Of a DNA stretch of 64,000 bases, positions 1 to 14,700 are shown in pieces (position 1 is the stretch's first letter; every line of letters begins with the position of its first letter). The notes below the pieces were generated by a model. It searched no databases, was not told the DNA's origin, and saw only the letters and a program-made list of their open reading frames with translations. The DNA comes from Cyclospora cayetanensis (Eukaryota; Apicomplexa; Conoidasida; Eucoccidiorida; Eimeriidae), in the NCBI RefSeq assembly GCF_002999335.1, contig NW_020312678.1, forward strand, positions 1 through 64,000, in the 5' to 3' direction. The translations under genes were made by a program, and so were the position numbers.

Positions 1-2647
1 TTTGTATGTCTGGCTATCTGGGGAGTGGCGGTAGAAGGGTGAGTCTTCCACTGTCCTGCAAGCATTTGGCCTCGAGGTAGAGGCACGGAGCACGAAGGTG
101 CGTGTTGTGAAATGAAAGGGGGGAAGGTTTAGTCGACTTAGATTCACATACGCACATTCTACTGCTTTATTGGATTTGTACTCAATCAGGTGCTTGTAAA
201 TAGTCAAGTTCCTGGTTTTTCTTTGCGTATATCTTATTTGCTGCATCGTAGTGTTAGCTCAATGCACGAAGATACAATATTGTGTGCTTGTGGGTAAGAT
301 GCTTTGTGCAGCTAATTTTGGACGCTTGAATTTTTTAAAGGGTGCACAGTTACACCCACTGTAGCTGTGCCCATCAAGGCGGGGTCCCTGAGGGTCGTGG
401 ACAGTGGAAGAAAAGGCCCTTCTTGAAAACCCTAGATAACTTGCCCTTCTAATTGTATTGAGTCTTGAAATAGCTAGCTCCCCTTGAAGACCTTTGCGAG
501 AGCGTTACACGTAATAGTACTGCATCATTCGGTTCAACTGTGGCCCCATGCATCCACTGGCTGTGCATACATGGAGATGTTGGGGTTCCCGTACATGTCT
601 AGTTTCGATAAAATTCGTTGATGTTTATATGATTCGAGGTTCTGCGGCAACTGAGTTAAACCGTCTTGCAATGAAAGTTGACGGTGCCGCAACTACTGAA
701 GGGGAGGCAGAGGTTGGCTTCAACATGATGTGAGCACAGCTGCAACGCTTTGTTAAAGCCCTTCGTAAGGCAATTGCTAATTCCAAATTTAGTGCAAGCT
801 TGATAGAAAGCTTTTAAGCGTCATCAATAGAGCTCATTTCTTCCTTTCTTAACGCTCCTGAAATCTCACATAAGGCAAGGGGGGCAGCTATGGTGCACAC
901 AGTTACACGCCGAGGCACTCGAGCATTCACCGTTAGTCACGCCGAGCATCTAAGGCATCCGCACACGACATTGAATTGCACACTATTTAGCCATACAACA
1001 TTTAGTTATTTCGTTAATGCTTTTCAATAAAATATGGGTCGAGCTGTGGAAACTGCCTAGGGGCGCCTGAGTTCGGCGCACTGCAGAGGAAAGTGTAGGC
1101 CGTGTCTCGTGGAAACAAAATGCTTGAGAACAATTGTGCGTTTTGGCGTTAGCTTCAAAGAAGCAAAGTAATATTTTAAAGGCTTAAGCTGTAAACTGAA
1201 TTTTCCACCTGAAATGCTTTCAGTTGTAGTAGATAAAGATGAGGGGGCTGTTCAATTAGCTTTTGTATTGTCCCACTGGTCCATGTGGAAACCCCAAGGT
1301 ACAATGTTGTACAGCTTTAGAAACAGCAAAGCGATTGCTATGGATAAGATTCAGGACAATGCATATATTATTTATGTCCTTTAAAGATCGAGTTCGTCAA
1401 CCAATCATGAACTTTATGGGCATGCAGGGCACTCATTCTGCAGACCAGAATGCAAGGATTACCCCCCAAATAAATTGCCAATGGATCCTTGCAACACGCC
1501 GGAAAAACCGCCGACATTATAGCGCATAACCCTAAATGTTTTAGGTATTAAAGATGAAAATATGCTTTTTTGGAAGATAAAATAGGTTCACCTGGAGCCT
1601 GTGACTAGACACGCCACTGTAACTTCGTCGGCGCCCCTTACCATCACGAGCCTCTCAAAAACGTTTATTGAGTATTGACTGCGCGCAGCTGCCCTTCGTA
1701 CGCCGTAGTACGGGTATAATGCTTTGAATGTATTTCGAATTATATGCTTGCTCTGGCAATGTTTGCCTTTGTCCTACCTTTGTGATCCATTAAAATTTGT
1801 CCTCAGCAGACCATCCGCCCGTTTTTTGCGATATCTGCAGAGGGTGGGAGCACTGAAAGTCTCTCTTCCCACCTTTTGGAGCCATTCAATTACATTTGGT
1901 TTAATATGACGCGACTCAGTTGCCCGCTTTTCTCCCAGAAGCAGGGATAGCCTGGGTTTTGCTCTTTGGAAAATGCAGTATGTGGAATGATACCTCCCAG
2001 TCCGCGCGAGTAGCGACAATTCTGGAGCACCGAAAGCCATCTCCATACGGTGCCTCCTCCACCTTTAAAACTGAGCACAAATCAGACATAATAGAGTATC
2101 CTGGTCCTCAAGGCAAATGGTTCCAAAATCTGTTTTGGCCAGCGCCTTCGTGGCATGGATTAGCAAAATACACGCACAGGCCGTAGCCCTCGAGGGCACA
2201 CAAGCAACAGGTACGACTACCACCATATACATATATTGCCCGTAGGCTTCGCTACTTGCCACTACAGGTGCCTGCCTTATGCCCAGCTCGAGGCACGAGC
2301 ATCGTTTTCCCCATCGCGTGTCACATTTCACATGCACACTCGTAGGAACCAAGCAGAAACACGTAAATATGGCTTGAAAAGCCATTAAAAATGTTTTTAC
2401 AGAATAGGAGGCTGACCCCACCAGCCCTGAAGATGCTTTTTACTCCTCAGGTTCAATGCTTCAATTAAGCCCCGGACCTTCCAATACTCGAGGCCAATCG
2501 CATTCCTTCACTGTCCCCAGAAACTTTTCAGTAAGGCGGTGTGCTGTTCTGCTGCGCTGTGAAGGGGCGCTGCATTCGGTGTTAGTGGAGACCTTGTACT
2601 ATCTGTAGCTGCTGTGCACAGGGTGTCGTTGCATCTCATATTTGGTC
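1..2647. other. No gene recognised (upstream spacer)
   Basis: Only short open frames without family resemblance, splice-linked continuity or codon character are seen on either strand. The last few hundred bases may hold the promoter and 5' untranslated region of the giant gene that follows, but I see no specific element. Confidence 0.5.
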
Positions 2648-2708
2648 ATGTTTCTGCTTATATTCTCATTCCGTGTGCTTCAGCTCCAACCAGATGCACT
2701 ACTATTAG
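2648..2708 (+). CDS. Putative first exon (signal peptide) of the giant gene
   Basis: An ATG at 2648 opens a short hydrophobic stretch (MFLLIFSFRVLQLQ...) that runs to a good donor (TTAG|GTAAGC) in phase 1. A phase-1 acceptor at 2850 (GGCTATAG|GC) joins it in frame to the long second exon. The alternative is translation from the ATG at 2784, inside the proposed intron, which gives a less typical N-terminus. The choice rests on the hydrophobic start and matching phases. Confidence 0.45.
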
Positions 2709-5700
2709 GTAAGCGCATGCAGTCTTTTTTATTACTGCCCAGGAGCTAAACTTGCCAATCTCAGCGAGCTCTCATCCTCCGAAATGTATAGGATTCAAAA
2801 GTGGAAGCCGGATGTATGTGTGTGTGGATTGCATTCGGCACTGGCTATAGGCGCCTTGGTCGTCGACTACCCCATTCACGCCTGTCAACAGTTGGTGGGA
2901 GACATGGAAACTGCGGGTCGCTTGGGGGCTTCAATGCCACTGTCGACCGTATTACCTGCACTTTCAGGCGCAAGTGAACATCCTTCACATCAAGCTGCAA
3001 CGCTGCTGGACCTTGACAAGCATTATGTGACACCTTCCGAACACGATATGCGGCACCTGCTTGTCATGGAGCTCCGCCACATCCTTGTCAACCAGAAAGT
3101 CCCTGTAAAAGAACTCGCTGGATTTCGTAAAGCAGAAGCTGCTGCCAGACTGACACTGACCACTAAATTCTTGGAGGGTCTGGCCGGTATTGCGTCTAGC
3201 TACGAACAAGGGCTACTGGATAAATTAAAGAAGGGAGTGGAGGGGAGGGTGCGGAAGATAGCAACTCTTTTTATAAGCAACATAACGGAGCAAGTCCACG
3301 AGTGGATGGTAGCCCCGGAGTTTTTTTCTCCTCAGCTTCAGGTGCTTCTGTGTCTCATACTGCAGTTGGATCATCAGGAACTGCCGCTGGAGCGCCGAGC
3401 ATTGGAGGTTCCGTTGAGCGCCTACATGTTGGATGCCTCTGTGGAAAGGGCGGTTACGGCAAAGACTTTGATTTCATGCATGTCTGCTAACAAGCTGCTG
3501 CTGGCAGATGATGAAATAGGCCTCATAATGGATATTCTTGAACTCATGTGGGATATTTACTACAGGCATAGCGTCGAGATTCTCCGGGCTCTGCAGACGC
3601 CAACAAGTGGTTCAGCATCAAGCAAGTGGCTGCTTGACCAGATGGGGGATCCACGTGATCCCATAATGGCTCCCGACTCTCGCAGATATCTTGACGTATA
3701 TGGATTTCTCACGGCAGTGGCCCTGGATAACTGGATACACGGCACGGCCCTTCCTCGTGCAACAATGCTTCTCCCCAACTGCAGATTGGCGCACCTTACC
3801 AGGAGCACCCCTTCGACTTTCGCGTCAACCTCAAGTTTTAGTGTAAGTGTCGAATACCAAGGACTCTCAGGAAGACTGGAGCATGATGACCAACGTGCCT
3901 TTTATTCCGTCATCAGTGCCTTCGGCAAAGAGGACCTCATGGCTCTCCAGCGCTACAAAGCCTCACCGGTCACGCCACAGAGTAGTAAGCGTTTTCATCT
4001 CCTACTCGATCGTGTATATCCACCGTACACAACATATAAACAATTCAGAATTGCTATCGAATCTCGAAGAGTTTATCAGCGCGGCACTGCGGGGATGTAA
4101 AGTCGGATTCAGCAACGCAATAGTGGTCGAGGTGAGTTGTCTATTGTGGACCTGCTATGGCTGCTGTGATTCAGAGGTTGAAGTGATTCAGTTGACTCAG
4201 ACAACTTCCAAAGCTTTACGACGCATGTTTTCCCTTCCAGGTGTTCCGGCAAAAGACATTGTATCGTTACTAGGTAGGCTAGAATATGCTAACCGTCCAC
4301 AGCGCAGTGATACACAAACGTCAATAAGACTGAGCCCAAAGTGCATATCGAATATCGAATCTTCATCGTGCTCGCATTTCACTCTCTGAGATATACACTT
4401 TTATTGCTGCCAGTGGGCGCCTTACATTTCATTTTATCTCATATTTTGCAGAATTCATTTGTTACCGAGAACGTAAAAATGGGACAAAGCAGCATTTTTA
4501 GACCAAGGCTCTTTGAGTACAGAGCCTTGAACTCCAATTGAATTGACGTTCATGTGCATGTGAGCTTCAGGGGGCTCCTCAAACCAGCATCCTGTTAAAG
4601 CCGCCTCGAAACGTGCATTTAATGGGCTGTTCATGGGAATGCGCCCAGAGCTGCGTACCCTGTTAAACACAGAACTCTCCTTTTTCCTTAGACGCCTACA
4701 GAAGAACGAGAAAATATCGCCTAACCCAGATATACAAGAAGCGTTTGAGAAGTGGGCCAGGGTCATGAGCGTAGAAAAGGAGGCTGTACTTGAGGAACTG
4801 AAGCGTAAAATGGAAATTGTCTCATCGGACCCCAATTATATGTTCAGTTCGTTGTTTTTTAGTGCAACTTTGGCCTCCAAGATCATTAAAAGCCCTGCGT
4901 ACGCCACAACGGGGAATGCGGCAGCTATATCGGCTATGAGTGCAGTACAACAAGTGCGCTTGCCTTCATGGGCTATTAAATTGGATCCGGCGACTTTGAA
5001 GACAGCGCAGCTCACTGCGATCCAGCATCCAACTCTGCAATTCACGTATGACACAGTTCTGAGGCGAAAGTTACTTTCGCCTGCGGGCAAGCAAAGAGTA
5101 TTCAGAAGGGATATGGTGGAACGGGTGGCCGTAACAATGGAATTGACTGCAAGAATGCAGCACCAGTTCTTTGACAGCATGATCTCCGTTCTCCCAGGCT
5201 TTTTGAGGCAATCATTGGAGAATATGCTCTGTGGAGAGCACCGTCCTGACTTTTTTGCCGCTGCAACCGAATTGGATGGTAAAAAGGGTCTTTTCGATTA
5301 TTTGGGTTTCGCTACTGCATTTCGTCTTGCAGTTGTTGCAGAGATTCACCAAGTAAGCATACGCCTTTTGGATAAACATCATCGCATCTTCACGGTCGGC
5401 CCACGGCTTGACAGAGCACCGCCAATTACCATAGTAGAGGTAAGATTCTGAAACCGTGTCACCCCAGGTTTGCCCTTGGTGAAGCAGAATGCGTGGATCT
5501 GCTGACACACGGCTCACGAGGGCGTAGATGCGTTGCGACCACGCAGGAAGAAGAGTCTGGAATGTTTTTTACTGTGACGCTTCCACAAGATATGCTAGGG
5601 CTTATCGAAACCACCAAACATGTTGTGCCTTGGTTTGAGCTGCCTGGAGTTCGCCTTATGCGCGTCACGTTTCCCTCTTTCCCACGTATGCTTCTGCTTT

Positions 5701-8700
5701 GGTAGCACATAAAAATAGACTGTAGACCGCGGAGAAGCGCTGCTGTGTTCAAGCTCACAACAAACTGCGGCTAGCGAGCAGCATAAAGGTGCATTCGATA
5801 CTTACTAAATGCATATTAGAGAAGAATTCGACTTCGATCCTGGCGTTATTACTGTCTATGCTTTGTATTGCTTTCTTTTTCAGCGATCAAACCCCCCTTG
5901 GGATTCATTGAGCACTACAAAAACCTGTGGAGGCGCTTTCGCGGTGAGGGACCACAAGATACTGGCCATATCCTATCGAGCAAGTTTTGCTTTGGGGATC
6001 GGAGGAAGCTAGACTTTGCATGTTGTGAATACCTACGTTCTCGCTGTGCAAAGATTGGGAACCTATTTCTTGTGAAAGCTGCAATTTAATAAGCACCACC
6101 GGTTGACTCAGTTATTTTGGTGGTCCCCTGCATGCATGCTTGACTGTTCAGGCTCTTCTATCCAGTTTTGTAAGCTCTTCGTTCCCATCAAAGCGTTTTG
6201 TTTCTGCTGAGTTAGCGTTTTTCAAACATTTCCAAGCTGAGTGTGCCCGAGACAACAAGGGCAGGAGTACAGCAGTATTATAAGCTGTGCGTACTCTGTT
6301 TCGGTTGCAGCAAAATCTGTAAGGAATCCGCTTACAATGGAAGTTGCAAAACAAATGGAGAAGAGTCTCCCCAAATCAGAGGCTAGAGGCGTAAATACAC
6401 TCAAATGTATACCGACAAATGTTAATTTCATCAGGTAAGGCACAATGTCTCCAAGTCACATGTACACTAGGAACGTAAAACGATATGAAACATATAGGCT
6501 CATCTGGGATCACATTTATCATACGCCAGATGCATTGACCTGGTTTTCTGTCGTCCAGGTGCATAGCGAAACTACTCTTTCGCTGCCGCAACGACGACAC
6601 AAAGTGCGCGGGAGCAGTAGAGAGAGTCACGGAAGCTAACGCTGATATTTGGGAGACGGTGTACAACGACATCCAGTCTCCCCTCTCCGAGGCACCACAG
6701 TTCCTAAATCGCATGCCTTGGACCAAGCTGAAATACATCGTTAGTGACGCCCTTGCAGCAAGCGGTGGGCCTTCTTTCTCTCACCTTGTTATGTTTATTC
6801 TAGTCCCCTCTCCTTGTGATACAAAATGAAGAGGCCGTTTGTGCCAAAGATAAAAGCTTTTACTGTTCTTGGTTGTGGTCCTTTGCATACGTTTAGGCAA
6901 GCATTTGAGCCTGGACGAGCGCGAAGCATTGTCCAGTGGATTTCTAGAGCATAACGGCGAAAGCGGATCGTCTAATATGCGTGGCTTTCACTTGCTACGC
7001 ATGCGCTCCATATTGTTTAAAGTGCCAGAATCTAATCCAGGAGTGGCTTGTATCGTTTCTGTCCTGTCGGAGCCTTCACCGACAGTCAGCAGAGAATGTT
7101 TTACAGAGATGCTCAAGATGTTCAGTAGCTTCATCGCCGACGAAAGTAAGTCATCTAGCAAAGAAAACAAGTATTTCCATTTTTCCATAGTATATGATGC
7201 TGTTTTCATGTCATCATACCATAACAGAACACAAATATCTGAAATGAACTCGTTGGAACAGAGCTAGGCCCAATCTGCGTGTGCACTGTTTAGTGGATAG
7301 AAAACCGGTGCGTAGTTTCGGCCATGATATACATAGCGTAGAGACCCTTGACAAATCTCTAGAAATCTGTAGCTGTTTTGTTCCAGCGGCAGGGTACCCA
7401 AGTTTCGTCTGCTGCGGCTCAGAACCGACTGGTGATGCAGAGTTGGTCCTCCTCCGTGTAGCGAAGCGCGTAGCTGCGCAGCTTAAGACTGTTCAGCTGG
7501 GTAAGCCTGCGTCGAAATAAGAAGGGTATCTGGAACAGTTGCCAGGTATTCAATCGCGTGATGTACCACTGAATGGGCTCTAGAATTCGCTCAATTCGTG
7601 ACCTACCTTTCTGTATAACTAGTATGCTGAAGCCTTAGTTGGCCGTGGAGGGCCATCATTGCACGCCGCAAAGAAGTTAGAAATTGATATGAGCATATTG
7701 GGCAAGGCCGGCTGGATCAAAGTACAGCTAGAATGACCTGTTCCATGAAGGTCTACATACTCGTGGCTGGGCATGCTCTGTGTCCTGCAGTCGACAATGT
7801 GACTCCCCAGACCATCGCGCAAGAGCTGCAACGATTGTATAATATGGACTTTTCTACAATATACGACTTTGTAATAAGCCCAATGCAGGACTATTCATCT
7901 TCCCCACAAGAAAAAAGGACCATTGGAGCCTGCCTCTACCAAGTGGGTAGGAATTTCGAACGCGAGAATGACATGTACAGTGAGGCTCCCGGGTTTGTTC
8001 TTCGGGTTAACTCGCCTGCCCTGGTCAGGAATTGCCTCACTGAAGTGTGGCGCATGCGATTGAAGTTTGGTTTACACCAACCTGTTGTTTCTGCGTCGGG
8101 TGGCGCCTTAGCAAATCCGAATGGGGAGACAACGAATTGGGAAGAATTTACGGCAGGACTGAACGAAATGAACATCGTGAGCCCAGCAGATGAAACATTT
8201 CGTCGCGTTGCAAGTGGGGACAGCTTTTTGTTTCTGGTGATACAGCACAGGCTTCTAGCTATTATGGATGCTCTTGCTGCATTCCGAGAGACCATGATCA
8301 CAAGAGTAACAAAAGACTCGGAGGCGAATCGCAGCGCTGCACTCCTACTGCAATTGCAAGCTCTCTCATACCAGGAATTTATGCGGTTTCTGATGGCATC
8401 AGAAAATGCTATCCCGTTTTCTATAGGCCTAGTGGCTCAAGCTTTGCGAAAGGATATCTATCTATTGTACATTATGCAAAACTTCAGCAGTGCTTCGTTT
8501 TTCCGCATCGGATCTACCGGACGCATTCGCCTCATCCCCTTCCTCAGAAGGTGGCGCAGGACAAGTATACTCTGTAATCCAGTTTGCAAAGAAATTAGGT
8601 CATCCGTTAATATGGAGACACGAAAGAAACAAGGTAAGGCAAATCATCCAGCTCGTACTGAAAGTGAAGCGATTTAGACAGCACGTCGACTCGGATGAAT

Positions 8701-11700
8701 GCACCCGTTGTGAGCAATTACCAGGGCTAGTGTGCTTGATTGCTGGAGGAGATATTTTTAGTGTTTCTTTGTTAATTTTCTGCTGCTCACTCATTTGCTT
8801 TGGCAGAAACTGCACGCGTCCTCTCACAGCGGCTGAACGAACAAGTGACTGCGATGAAGGCTGTGATCCAATCTTTGTCAGTAGTAAGGGCATCAAGCGC
8901 CGTTGACTTGTCCGCCGCTTTTCAAGCGCTCGAATCCACGGAAATGCAGACTGAAATAGTCTCACCTGCCTCGCTTGAGCTTTGTTCTAGGCACCTAAGA
9001 GGTCTTGCTACCGCGGCTTTGCCTATATGCTCATACGAGACCGTGCCCTACAGATACGCCCATGAGGCCTTTAGGCTGACCCTTGCACAGAGGGGTATAC
9101 ATGCCCACACATGGTTCAGCTTTTTCTCCGTGAATCATGAAGTCATTCTCAATAATTGTATATCTGAGGCCAGAAGACTTAGCCCTAAGAAGTCAGTTGA
9201 GAGCTTTATGAAGCTGGCAGAATGGCGAAGGTTCCTACCTGTGGTGCTGGAAAAAGCCGTCAAGTCACTTCGCAACAGATTTTCAGGTTCGTTTTCGGCT
9301 ATCGTTTCCCGATCGTTCCTCTGTATACTCAAAGTGGGTCTGCAGCGTAAGAATAAAGTGTAAATCTGCCTTTGCCATCCGTGTTTCGACAGCTCGTGAA
9401 AAGACATACAGTTTAGACGCTTCATTTGAGCGATTAGGCTTAATTTCAGAGCTGCATTTTTGTTTACGGCTTGGGGGTTGTTTTTTTTAGATATAAAAAA
9501 CTTACTCCTTCTCCTAGAAGGCAAAGTTGAGCAGGTAGGCATTATGCGAAGGCTTCGTGCAATGGCCGACAAGGTTGCCAAATGGGTGTTTCCAAAGCAG
9601 CGAAAAAAATCTCGGAGAACACAAGATGAGCCCTGTGAGTAATCAGCAGCTTTTTGCATTCATGCTACCTTTCGGCGGCAGTGTTGATTTTTGTATTTTC
9701 GCTGAGCGTAAAACTGGAATCCTGTAGAAATAATGTTGTGCTTGTGTTGAAAGACTAGGCTTTTTCATATGCTGTTTTATTGTTCTCTCAGCGCGCGAGG
9801 AGGCTGATATAGAAGTACATGACGTGATCACTTTATCAGAGCTTGAAGCGGTCCCTCCTAAAGCTATTATCCAGTTCTGGCGGGAATACGCCCTTTCGCT
9901 TGATTCAAGCACCGGAACTGGCATGCGATACGGCAAGGTAGCGCGCTTGCTGACAGCAATCGGGACAGGATTCAGATGCGCGCAGATGTTTGCGAATGAC
10001 CAAAATTCGTTCTTGGGCGGGCTGAGAGGGAATAGTGCAGCCCAAGAAAATATACAACGATTGGCAACAGAATTCTTCCTGTCCCCTGGAGGGCCTCAGG
10101 AAGGCTTTCGGGGCATCAGAGCGGCGGCAACTAAATCGATAGCGACGTTTTGCAGGGGAAGGGGCAGTGTTTGTAAAAAGCTCGAAGTTGCTTCGACCGA
10201 ACCTGTGCCAGATTCGTGTCACAGGCCCATGGTTTTTTGCACGAGAGCGCTAGCCTGTGCTGAACCCAGCAGTATAGGCAAGTCCCCGTCGCTCAACGGT
10301 GAGCGCCACGTGATAACTCGCAAGGCAGGAAAACCCTCCATCGCACATGAATTACCTAGGGGGCTGCATTGATATCTTATTAGCTATGTTTCAGTTCACG
10401 TTCATTTCATGTTGTATCCTATAGCTACGACAGAAATGGCTTCTGAGGGTTGCGTTGGAATATATCTAAGAAGCCTTCTTTGCGCATTCCTACCGATTAC
10501 ATGTTGCATGTGTAGATTTGTGTTTGTGTAATGTCTCAGAGGATTGCATTTTAATGCTCCTAGACGATTTGCTAACAAAACCCAACCCGCTGATATCAGC
10601 GGATGTGGTTTTGAGATCAATTACATCAGTCTTGTCAGCTTTTCGCTTCTCCATTGTTATTTGGAACCAGGTAACGTCCAAAGTAGCGCGGTTCAGAGAA
10701 AAAAAAGACGTGGTGACGGAAAATATACCCATACAGATTATCGTTGCCCCACGAGGAGAGACGAAAATGCCAATTTATCTCCACGAAGCGTTGCCGGGTT
10801 CTGCAACAGAGAGCACTACCAGTTCTTTTGCTGAAGAGGATTCGGAGGAAGAGATATTTTACAGTGCGAAATCGACTGAAGAGCCATTGCCTGCTCCGGC
10901 AACCACTGAAGAAACAGAACTTCTTCTCGTTAGCCCGGGGTTTGACCTATATGAGCACCTGCAAGAGGCGAAGAGACTAATACAAAATGGTAATCAATTT
11001 TTCACACGCATCCAATCCATTACCATGTTGTGTCAGCGTGCATTATATACTCATGATCGCTTCATCTAAGAGCACACCTACAGATTCCGTTTTATTCATG
11101 TACCTGTGGTTCCCATTGCTTCAGAGCCATCCCCATCACTTCTGCTTCGTGGAGGTGAGCGTTCTTCTTTGCGTTAATAGGCATTTTGGCCACGCGGTAT
11201 ATATATATATTTTTGTACCCTTAAGCGTTTCACTCTATGTATGGCAGCCTGGGTGGAACAATATTTGCCGGTTACAGGTGCGTCCATGGCGAGATGCCCT
11301 TTTTAAATTCAGGCTTTGATTCTGTGTCTTACCTTTTTTATGGCAGAGACATTCTTCTACTTAGAGCGCACACTGATTGATATGCAAGACCGCATGTCTC
11401 ACCGTTCAAGAAGACGTCATCATCATAAACTTCTGCTAGAAGATCTGCAACGCATAATTGATGAAATACTATCGCGGAAAGACCTGGAAAATACTGATTT
11501 TTTGAGAGAGTCAAGGATCTTCTCTGTTTTAGGCCCAAATGAAGAAAATAAAAAGCTGTTCAGCGAGCAGAAACATACCCTTGGTAATGCAAACCCGGCA
11601 CACCTTGCGCCGCTAAATTTGTTTTCGTCGAGTGTGGTCGCTCCAGCATGTATAATCATACGGTGAAACCATGCCAAACAGGTCCACTATCAATTAATAG

Positions 11701-14700
11701 ATACTTGCCACAGCCGTTTGGTCGACCGACAGGTGTGGCCGCTTTGTTGTTTGCTGGTGCCTGTTCGCAGAAACGCTTTTTGCAGAGACATCTATAAGCC
11801 CATGCATCGTGGATCGCCATCTCTTCGAGTTGCTAACTGCCTTCCAACTGTTCACAGCCTGTAAAGAGATACCAAATGACTGTAATGAGTTCAGAGTCAG
11901 AATGTTGAACCAAGTCAAGGAATCACTGCTTAAAGCAAAAACCGAAGGTGGGAGTGCTATGGCTGGTGATGTAGATTCTCAAGGAAGTAAAAGTGCATAC
12001 ATTTGAGGGCTCATTCAAAAGTTATAAACCTGAAGTGAAGTACAAGCTAGCGATTGCACACTAACGATTCGAGTTGTGGGGAAGGGTGGCATGGTTTTGC
12101 ATACTCTTAGAATGTCTGCCCTAGTAGCCCTTTCTGCCATGCAGGAGAGACCATGCTTAAGCTCGGTTCACAACAGCAACGGCAACTAGATAGCATGAAG
12201 CAAATACAGCAAGCAATAGAAAAGTTGGAACATATCGCATCGCAGCCCGTGCCATGTCTCACGGAAAACTGCAGCGAGGACACCGTTGAAATTTTGAGGA
12301 TGTTTAAGCCAGTTAGGAGTCTTCTGGGGTCCACGAGGTATCATGACCTAAAAAAGGAGTCATTGGGAAGGCCGCATAGCTCCATAGGAGGTGTGGTACC
12401 TCTGGAATCGTTTCGCATGGCGAGTGAGTCTCCCATTTTACTGCCATTTACAAGACGCTTCAGTCATTCGCCATGCCCTTCTGGCTTGGCCTCAGTGTGC
12501 AGCTGGAAAGGCTGCGCTGCAGCAGACGCGAGGCCAGCGTTCCTGGTTGCGTGTGAGGTCTGCGATAATAATTTTCCGACGCAGGCCACTTAACGCTTTC
12601 TTCCTTGCCAATGCAGCAGTGGCTGGATGTACTGAACCGCATACGCCAGAGTCTGGCGCTGCTGTCCCCAAGTCCCATTATACTGAGAAGCATGTCGTCT
12701 ATGGAGGTAACCTGCGTCGAGGTCGCAAAACGAAGACTTAAAGAAGCACTGGGTGTACTTCAAAAAGCCACCCAGCAACTGAGTAAGCACACCTCATTGT
12801 GCAGTAAATTATCTGCAGTAGAGAAAAGTAGCAGCCAGTCAAATAAGACTCCATTGTGACAAACAGATATCTCCTACCGGATTTGTGTCCTTAGCATTGA
12901 TTCTTGGAATAGAAAGTAATGGTAGACAAGGACAAACAAGTGGCTGTTCGTAGTGTATACATGCACCGCATGTGTAGCTTCACATATCCACTCTTATCTT
13001 TCTTAGCAGAGGACACTGGCCAATGCATGCTTTCAGATGTGCCAGGAGTATCAATATGCGTCCAGCGTCTTGTTTGCTGCTGCTTTTTTCCTTCAGCACC
13101 TTCCGCCGTAGGAAAAATAGCTCTCGCGGCGGCAGAAAAGCAGCAGAAACAGGATGAAGGTGCCTAGAACCTTGACTTTCACTCCATCCTTCTCTTTTCT
13201 TCGTGCAGTTAAATCATCCTCCTTGCTTCCTACCATCTGCCTGCCAACTTGGTGTAGCTCACTATGCGCTCCTCATTTGTCATCCCTGACTTTGGTTACC
13301 CACTGTCTACTACGTGAAGCACCTCAAAGCGCATTGTTGCCGGATTTCAGTGGTCGCAATTTCTGCCTTTTGCCACTCTCCTGATCTTATATTCCGTGAA
13401 TAACATTCAATATCACCGTAGACCTTACTTAACAGCACGTAAAGCCGTATGCACACATTGCTTTTCTGCAGTGGTCAGGACTGTCCTGAATGAATGCTGC
13501 CGCGAAAAAGACTTCTTGGAACGCGGAGCCACTTATGTCACACGTATGAAACATCCTTATTCGGAACGTAGTAGCTCACTCCTTCATTTGGCAAGTGTCA
13601 GCAGGTTAAAGCTCTTGTAGGTCAATCTGGTAATTGGGGATTTCTTTGCATTTGTACTTTCGGACAGACGCGTTGGCTTCGAGGTTGAGAGGCAAAGGAT
13701 ATATTCTCTCGGCGAGTAATGACATGAGTACTTTAATGGACAACCACCAGGACTATTCGACTTGGATTCAGCAAGCTGTAACAACAGAGGTTGAGAAAGT
13801 AGATGGTAAGACCTAATCCACAGGCATTCCCAGAGGTTCTCCGCGAGCTGGGTGCACTTCCCTTTGCTTGGTGGGAACAAGTTCTTTTTCTTACAATCTG
13901 TGTTTTGGTTCAGATGTACAATGGCTAATGATCTCTGCATGCAGTGAAGGATCGTTTTACAGCCAAGGCGCGGCTGCATGCACTCGTAAGCGTCACATAA
14001 ATTGCGGAAGTGCACCTCGAGCAACATCCGAAGAATATATTCTTTCTACGCTGGTGACGTTCCATGCATGAGCTCAGGTAAACTGATGAAATTACTGAGA
14101 GGAAAGAAACTCAAAGTTGACAAGCTTCTTTCAGTAAATACCCGATCACTTGCCAGCACGAAAATAACCTACCAGGAATGGCTTCAGTTTTCTGGAAGCT
14201 TGCACGTCATATCAAGTACGAGCACGCCTTCTGTATTAATGCACTTTGCTGTATCATCAAATATGACAGTGACCAGCACATTTGAAGTGCCCGCCTCTGT
14301 AGAAGTGTGTTTTTACACTCCATCATTGGCATTTTTTCTCTTCATTGCTTCCCACTGTAGACTTGGGGTATGAGCGCACAGTTTCACGCAGTATGAGAGA
14401 TGTACTAAACACGTGTATTGCTTCTTTGCCATTTTATGTGACCAGAGGCACCGAATGCAGCCCGTGCGCTGCATGCCAGATTGGTCGAAAGTCAATATGA
14501 AGTTCAGGTGTGGACAGCGATAGCCGAAATCTTGTACCGCACTCCGGATACCCCGTGGAAAGATGTGCAGGCGAGCCTGCGGGCGCAGGAAAGAACACTT
14601 TGCGCTTACAGTCATCTTGGCGCTCGAGCTGTCAGGAAACTGTATTATGCTGTTCGAAGTAAGAGGCTAAACTGCTGCCTCGTATCACATCTTCTACTGC

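Noticed and set aside
11196..11212. Short TA repeat inside an intron of the giant gene
   Set aside because: A simple dinucleotide run of this length is unremarkable in an intron.
12616..12712. Acceptor at the CAATGCAG near 12,616 and donor at GTAACC (12,712) as an exon of the giant gene
   Set aside because: Its phase conflicts with the upstream exon. The acceptor at 12,584 and donor at 12,782 keep frame and a continuous helical sequence.
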